64,000 bases of DNA from Lepidostoma basale. Taxonomy: Eukaryota > Arthropoda > Insecta > Trichoptera > Lepidostomatidae. Shown one piece after another: positions 24,801 through 33,800 of the stretch. Location of the stretch: the NCBI GenBank assembly GCA_022606425.2, contig JAHDVF020000417.1, positions 310,001 to 374,000 on the forward strand, written 5' to 3'. The number at the start of each line of letters is the position of its first letter. Position 1 is the stretch's first letter. The position numbers and the translations under genes were made by a program. The notes beneath the pieces were generated by a model. The model ran no database searches. It was not told the origin of the DNA and saw nothing but the letters and a program-made list of their open reading frames with translations.

Positions 24801-27800
24801 CAGCAACACAAACGTTCTCCATAGAGCCAGAGATGAAAGAGAGTTGCTGAGCAACATCAAAGTCTGTAAGGTGTCCTACTTGTACGCACTGTTGCATCTG
24901 ATCTTGGAGGGTAAGATTGAGGGTCGACGAGGTGTAGGGAGAAGGCGGGTTTCCTGGCTGAGGAACATCCGAGAGCGGACGGGGCTGAGGACCGTGGGGG
25001 AGCTGTTCTGAGCTGCCCAGGACACGGAAAGAAGAAGAAGATGGGCATGTTCAAAGAATGGACACCACCAGACTATTGCACTATGTAATCAGCCTCATGG
25101 GACTCGTCCTCGTGGAAGACCTCCTAAAAGACGGAAGGACAGCTACCTCACAGAAGGAACAACACTCTGGAGAATAGACCACATAGGTCTACAACAAGGA
25201 AGAAGAGAAGTTAATAGAGGAATATGAAGAATATATTTACCGCGCTCTAAATACTCCCGGCACTAGGTAGATCTACTCATGTTATTTAAGAATATTTTTA
25301 TCGCAGTCTATTGTTTAATCTCATTATAATTTTATATTTGTCATTCCAACAGGTCATCTAACCGTGCAGAGATATGAATCCAATGTGACCACACCGTATC
25401 TTGACGGATCTCCTTTTATGCAAACAGTTAACAATGTAAAAAGAAACATTCCATCTACCTCGAGAACCATTTTTACTAATACTAATATAATGTCAAATAT
25501 GCGAGAAAATTCTTTGTGCTGGAGAGGGCTCAGTAAAAAAAATCTGAGGTATCTATACTTGAGGGAGTATGGTAGCTATCAAATTAAATCAAATCAAATC
25601 AGTTTATTAACTCAAAAGACATTAAAAACAGCAAAATGTTTAAGGCATCTATTGATAAAATACAACATAATACCAGGAACACATTAGAGATGGTTCGACA
25701 ATAGGAAGACAAGATACTTTCTAAAGTCAAGAGTATTTATCCCCTGAACGTACCTTCATTAATATGAACAACGTCGATCTCCGAGGAGACCGCATTCAGC
25801 AGAATTGCTCTTCCCACCGGTGTCACCAGAGGCAGATTGGTTCTGGTGGCCGGTAGGTAAAACAATCTGTGCTGTCGCTATCGGAGACATCTATCAGGGA
25901 CAAAAATATCGACACTCGATTCTTTTGGGATTGCTCGGAACCAATTATTTACAGCTTCGAATTAGCTTTAAATTAATCAGGGGATGGGGAAGACGGGTTC
26001 TGGAGTGGAGACCGCGTACAGGATTCCGTAGAGTTGGACGTCCCCCTGCCCGCTGGACCGACGATCGGAAGAGGATTGCTGGACATGGATGGATGGGAGC
26101 GGCAATGGATAGGGGGCGGTGGCGGGCTTTGGGAGAGGCCTACATTCAGCAGTGGATGACAGACGGCTGATGATGAATCAGGGGATATTTCGAGAACTTG
26201 GCCGTGCTGGAGGATGTTGGTTATTTTATTCCTGATAAATATCTCCGACAGCGACAGCACAGTGTGTTTTACCTACCGGCCGCCAGAACCCATCTACCTC
26301 TGGTGATACCGGTGGGTAGAACAATTAGTCTGTTGAACACGGTCTTGGAGATCAACGTCTTTCATTTTAGTGAGTTGAAATATTAGTAGTTACGTTCAGA
26401 AGACAAATACTCTTGACTTGGGAGAGTATCTTGTCTTCCTAATGTCGAACCATTTCTCATGTGTTTCTGGTATTATGTTGTTTACTTATAATATATATAA
26501 AATATATCACCTCCGTAGAAATGAGATCACTTAGAAGAATGAGCGGGAAAACAATGTATGATAGAATACCCAAATGAAGAAGTTAAAAAGGAATATAATA
26601 CAGATGAATGCATCCTAAATAAAATTAAGAATGTATCGCTAAGATGGTTTGGACACATGGAAAGAATTAATAAAAGAAATAATGGTAGAAGAAACCATCT
26701 CAATGGCCCTTTCATTATTTTGTTATTTGCATTTGACACTCGTATACAGATTCACCGCACATTTGTCTTAGAGAACTTTCATCCTTCTTTTGTCAGTTCC
26801 ATTCTTCACTTCCATACATAAGGGTCGGCACAAGAACACCATTGTGCACTGGCATCTAGCTTTTTTGGATAGGCTTTGATGGTTAGTTAGTTAGTTAGTT
26901 ATAATGATCTGATGATGAATGTGAATTAGTCTAAGGTACCGAAGTCCTGAGGCGAGCTAGAGTTGACAGGGAGCTGTTATCAACTATCAAGGTTCGAAAG
27001 ATCTCACATCTGGGTCATATACTGCGTGGGGAAAAGTACCACCTTCTCCAACTGATATTGGAGGGGAAAATTGAGGGACGCCGAGGGCCCGGAAGGAAAC
27101 AAATGTCCTGGCTGCGAAACGTGAGGGAGTGGACAGGCATTCGAAGTGTGGAGGAGATATTTCGAGCGGCGCAGGACAGGGACAGGTTCGCCGAGGTGAT
27201 CGCCAACGTTGGGGGGACCCGACAGGGTACTTGAAGAAGAAGAAGAAGAATGATTATCGAAAAAGAAGAAAGAATGACTGTCATAGGCTGAGGAAGAATG
27301 CAGCTAGCAATAAATTAAATTTAAAAAAAAATATTTAAGCAATTAATTGATCATTCTTCCACTTCTGTGAACAGCCATGGGTTTTATGACCTGCAATTTG
27401 ATTATAGCATTTGTAATAATGTTATCTACAAACTGAAAACATTGAAGATAAGGAAAATTTAGTGTTTAGACTATTTATATATTAAATTTGAAGGTAAAAC
27501 GCGGCCAGAATGACAATTCACGCAAGGTTGGGATAGGTTAGGTTGGTTTCAAACAGACGCGGGGACATTTTACACGGGTGTCCATATTTTATGATTCTCG
27601 GTCAAAAATAAAACTAAATATTCTTGTTGTTCTAACTAACCAACTAACCATCACGCCGTCTCACCGAAAGGGTAGGCAGAAAGAATGGACTGTCACACTT
27701 TAACCGATGCGGCACTCCATCCTTCTCTTTTCGCCCCGCAGGGGACGCGTTGTGATGGGTTGCGAACCTCATCGCCACCAATAGGCATCTCCCGTGCATA

Positions 27801-30800
27801 CTTCGATCATTCAACATCCACAAAATAAATCTAAAACAAATAATGTTCTTAATATATAATTTCGAAGTGATGCGAAGTCTCCGTATGCCAGGAGGAAATT
27901 GAACATGTGGACCTATTCAGATATCTCAGAAGCGAAGTAACCAGCTCTAATGACCTCCCCAGAGAAGTAAGGTCACAGGTGGATAGCTGCAGCAGTTGCA
28001 GGCTGCCTGAAAGATGTCATATGGAGAAACAAGGACATGAGGACTGACAGCAAGGTACGCATCTACAAGACCTGTGTGCGACCAATCCTCACATATGGCA
28101 TTGAATCGAGGGCAGACACTGTCGAGACAAAGAGCATGCTCAGGACAACCGAGATGAAAACGCTCCGCGCTATAGCTGGCAAGACCCTACGTGATCAAGT
28201 TAGGAATACAGCAATCCAAGAAATCTGCGAGGTCGAAGATGTGGTCAGATGGGGACGTCAAAGACGGCGATACTGGCATGAACATGTAGAAAGGATGAGC
28301 TCAAATAGAATACCACACATAGCTCTCCATGGAACGCCAAACGGACAACGCCGACCAGGAAGACCCCCGAAACGGTGGAGAGAAAGCTGGAGTTCAGCAT
28401 CTCAAGAGGACCCGCCTGAAATAACAGACTCCTGAGTCTACAAAAAGGGAAGAAGAAGAAGAAGAATATATAATTAATATAATATATATAATTAAAATTA
28501 ATCAATCAAAAACGTGTTTCTTTTTGCATGTCGCCAAACTATAATATTGTTTGTAATGTCTTTTGAGATAATAATTTGATTTGATTTCAACATTCTCGAT
28601 TGTCAGATTACAATGGTTTTTTTTCTTACTACAATACATTATTATTTACTAACTAACTAACTAACCATCATGCCGTCTCTCCGAAGGGGTGGTAGGTAGA
28701 AATAACGGACTGCCACACTTTTCTTTCCTGACATATTTCTCTCGCTTCCTCAACATTCATTGCAGACATTAAATATTTGATTAATTTGATCGTGCCACGT
28801 TTTCCTCAGTCTTCCTCTATTTCTAGTTCCATTTACATCACACATAACATCTTTCTTAATTCATTTTTTTCAATGTGTCCAAACCATTTTAATGATCATT
28901 TCATTATTTTGTTCATAACACCATCATTCGCACCGCATTCACTTCTTATATTTTCATTCGACACTCTATCATACACAGAGTATCCACACATTCGTCTAAG
29001 AGATCTCATTTCTACTGCATTTATTTATTCTATTATCAATACTTTCATCCTTCTTTTGCCAGTTCCATGCTTCGCTTCCATACATAAGGGTCGGTGGAAG
29101 AACACCATTGTGCACTGCCATTCTAGCTTTATTGGATAGATTTTTGTTTGCGATGGCATCTTTAAGTGCTGCCACACTTTTCTTTCCTGACATATTTCTC
29201 TCGCTTCCTCAACATTCATTGCCGACATTAAATATTTGATTAATTTGATCGTGCCATGTTTTCCTCGGTCTTCCCCTATTTCTGGTTCCATTCACATCGT
29301 TAACATATAATTTTATTACCATTCTTCATTCATTCTTTCCATGTGTCCAAACCATCTAAATGATCCTTTCATTATTTTGTTCACAACACCATCATTCGCA
29401 CCGCATTCAATTCTTATATTTCCATTCGAAACTCTATCATACACAGAGTATCCACACATTCGTCTAAGATATCTCATTTCTACTACTTTCATCCTTCTTT
29501 TGCCAGTTCCATGCTTCGCTTCCATACACAAGGGTCGGTACAAGAACACCATTGTGCACTGCCATTTTAGCTTTTTTTGGATATGTTTTTGTTTGCGATC
29601 ACAACTTTAAGTGCACCATTCACTCTGTTGCCTGCCCCAACCCTTCTTTCAATATCCCTCTCCACTGTAAACATACTACCCAAATACACAAACTCAACTA
29701 CTTGCTCCAAATTTTCACCATTCACGCTAATGTTGCAGACTGTCGTGATTCCTTCTCTTTCAAAAATCATTACCTTGGACTTATTCACATTCATCATCAG
29801 ATCATTTTGCGTGCATACGTCATACATACTATTCACCAGGACTTGGAGTTCATGCTCGTCATCTGCATGTTATTAAATTGAGAACATCGCACACTGCAGG
29901 GTTAAGTGTGGTCTTAATGTACATGGTTAAATGACATTCATGACACATAAACCACGGTTGTGCGTTTAGCATATATTATAAATAACTTCTTATCTATGAA
30001 ACATATTTAAAAAATTGAATCTTCAAGACAGCAAGGTATGCATTTATAAGACATGTGTGCAACCAATCCTCACATATGGCATTGAATCGAGGGAAGACAC
30101 TGTCAAAACAAAGAGCTTGCTCAGGACAACCGAGATGAAAACACTCCGCGCTATAGCTGGCAAAACCCTACGTGATTGTGTTAGGAATACAGCAATCCGA
30201 GAAGTCTGCGAGGTCGAAGATGTGGTCAGATGGGGACGTCAAAGACGGCGATACTGGCATCAACATGTAGAAAGAATGAGCTCAAATAGGATACCATACA
30301 TAGGAGAAGGTACCATACCAGAAAGACCCCCGAAACGGTGGAGAGAAAGCTGAAGTTCAGCGTCTCAAGAGGACCTGCCTGAAATAACAGACTCCTGAGT
30401 CTATCAAAAGTGAAGAAGAAGAATCTACAAGAAGCATGATAAAATACGAACAAACAAACCATCACGCCATTTCTCCGAAAGGGTAGACAGAGAGAATGGA
30501 CTGCCACCCTACTCTATCCTGACACACTTCTCTAGCTTCCTCCACATTCATACGGCGAGTCATACACGCACATCGACGCTTCAAATTAAATCTAATTCGA
30601 TTATTTACTATTTCACATAAGTGTAAACGAAGAGAACTTGGAGCAGGTGAGTGAATTTGTGTATTTAGGTAGCATGTTCACAGCGGATGGCCGAACGGAT
30701 AGTGACGTTGAAAGAAAGGTTGGTGCGGGTAACAAAGTGAATGAAGCTTTAAAAATAGTTATTGGAAACAAGAATTTATCAACGAAAGCGAAAACGGCCG

Positions 30801-33800
30801 TTAACAATGGAGTTCTGGTCCCAACCCTAATGTATGGAAGCGAAGCATGGAACTGGCAGAAGAAGGATGAGAGCAGAATAAATGCGGTAGAGATGAGGTC
30901 TCTAAGACGTATGTGTGTAGAACGATATACAACAGAATCTCAAATACTGATATAAGAAAAGAATGTAGAGCGGAAGAAGGTATTATGAACAAAATTATGA
31001 AAGGATCGCTGCGTTGGTTCGGACATATGGAGTTATTATATACATTCATTTAACGAGTCATACACGCACATCGATTCTTCTGACTTCTAACATGACCAAT
31101 CTTAAAAATTTGATTAATTTTTTAAGCCATGTTTTCCTCGGTCTGCCTCGACTCCGTACTCCATTTACATTCTTTCTCCATCCATACGAATCAACGCAGC
31201 GATCCTTTCATGATATTCTTCATAATACCTTCTTCCGCTCTACATTCCTTTCTTATATCAGCATTTAAGATTCTGTCATATATCGTTCTACCACACATAC
31301 GTCTTAGGGACTTCATCTCTACCGCATTTATTCTGCTCTCATCTTTCTTCTGCCAGTTCCATGCTTCGATACCATACATAAGGGTTGGGACCAAAACTCC
31401 ATTGTGAACGGCGGTTTTCGCTTACATTGATAAATTCTTGTTTCCAATAACTATTTTCAAAGCTTCATTCACTTTGTTATCCGCACCAACCCTTCTTTTG
31501 ACGTCACTATCCGTTTTGCCATCAAATTCACTCACCTGCTCCAAGTTCTCTTTGTTCACACTTTTGTTTCAAACTTTAGTTAGTAATTTAAAAAAAAAAA
31601 GCCTTTATACTTCATATACACCTTATATACACTAGATTCTAAACACCCTGTATTGTTAGCATATTAATCCACTGGTATATATTTTGAATTAAGGATTATG
31701 AAAAATTAAGTAAAAATATTAAATTGGGACAGTCTGATATTATCAAAGTCCTTGATTTCTACATGTTCTGTCTAGATCAGAGCTACTCAAACTGTTTGAA
31801 TACATCACCCATATAAAAATTTAAATAAATAAACAGAAGTAGAGATTACATATACTATCTTAACCATTATTTATTCATTAATTCTTTCCATGTTTCTAAA
31901 CCATCTGAATGGCTATTTCATGGCATCAAGTTATGTATCCGAACTCTGTATAACGGACAGATTAAATTCAAGGAAATCCACACTTCGCTCGGCGAACTCT
32001 TCTGCAATAGGAAAATTAGTTGAGCCGAAGCGTTGTCCTAGTACAAATTTCGGGGATCAAGCCTTTGCAGTAAATCAAATATTGAATTTCTACCGTGTGA
32101 GGAGTCGGGAGAAATCGACGTGTGTGCATGACACCTAGTATAAACCTTGAGGAAGCGAGAGAAGTATGTCAGGAAAGAAAAGTGTGGCAGTCCATTCTTT
32201 CTGCCTACACCTTCGGAGAGACGGCGTGAAAGTGCCACATTAGGAATAAGCCTGAAAGAGAGAATCAGAAACGATACGATGAGAGAACAAACAAAGGTCA
32301 CTGACACCATTCACCCGGTAGCGACTCTAAAATGGCAATGGGTAGGTCACGTAGCCTCGGACGAAAAATGGACAAGAAGACTACTGACTTGGAGACCGTG
32401 GACGGCATAGAGAAGTGCAGTACGACCGCAACTACATTGGAAGGATGACCTGAACAGACATGTTGGAATAATCTGGATGCAGTCTGCACAAGACAGAGTG
32501 GCGTGGAAGCGAATGGAGGAGGCCTATGTCCAGGAGTGGACGGGAAGGAGAGAATATGTGGAGTTGCACTGAAAATGTTGGGATTTATTTTCCGAACTGG
32601 TAGAGTTTTCAGGAATCCCTATGTTTTGCGAATTTTGTATAACTCATTGGTCCGGAGCCGGCTTGAGTGTGGTTCGGTGTGATATGGAGTCCCTACGAGG
32701 CAAGATACTCGCTCATGTTAGAGAGGGTTCGGAAAAGATTTGAGATAACTACACGAGAGAATTTGGTAGCTATCCGTGGCTTTATCCCACTGCATTTCTT
32801 TTGGGCATGCTGGGGACCAATAGTTTGCAGATAAGAAGGGATGGGTGTACACTTATCCATTTCTTCAGACTTATCAGGGGATTCTTTGAGAACTCCGTTA
32901 TCTTGGAGGCGTTTCAGGTATTACTATATATTTTTTACGTTTTACCTGTTCTCAATAGATGGCTTAAACTATAATTTTTGTTTGTAATATCTTTTGAGAA
33001 AATAAACTGATTTTATTTTATTTTATTTGAATAGGCTGAAGAAGAAGAGAAGATTTGAGGATCTCTGATTTAGATTAAAAGATTTAGAACTCAAGTCGAC
33101 ATGTGTCTGATAACTACAAATGCGATATTATCAGTAGAAAAGTGAATAATGTTAATTTAAGTATCGGTGGAATGATAAAAAAAAACATTTAAACGTGAAT
33201 GTCGTGTGATTTGATTATCTAAACAACGTGACAACCTAACCTAACATTACAAAATTGCAAAACAAATAATACAAGTTCAATTGTAAAGAAAACACTCATG
33301 CATAAAGAAAAAAAACAAATGAAGCCTTTTTAATTTTAAAAGTCATTCAATCACTTTATATATGGAATATAATTTCGGACAAACGGCCGCCGCGGCTTCG
33401 CTGCAGGTGGTGTATCCTGGTGGTCAAAGGGTTTTTCAATATGTGATATGGAGTCCTCACGAGGCGAGATATTCCGTTATGCTGGAGAGGGTTCAGAAAA
33501 AAATTCTGAGGTATCTCTACATGAGGGAGTATGGTAGTTGTATAGTTATCGGTGGCTCTATCCCATGGCATTTCTTTTAGGAATGCTCGGAACCAATTCT
33601 TTACAGTTTCGAAGAGATGAGCATCTCATTACCCATTTCTTTAAATGAATCAAGGGATATTTCGAGAACTCAACCGTCCTAGAGGGTGTTGGTCTTTTTG
33701 TCCCTGATAGATTTCTCCGACAGCGACAGCACAGATTGTTTTACCTACCGGCCACCAGAACCAATCTGCCTCTGGTGACACCGGTGGGAAGAGCAATTAG

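Noticed and set aside
31925..32066. Candidate host exon (STNFGDQAFAV)
   Set aside because: The sequence resembles the end of jockey-type LINE proteins and lacks splice sites.
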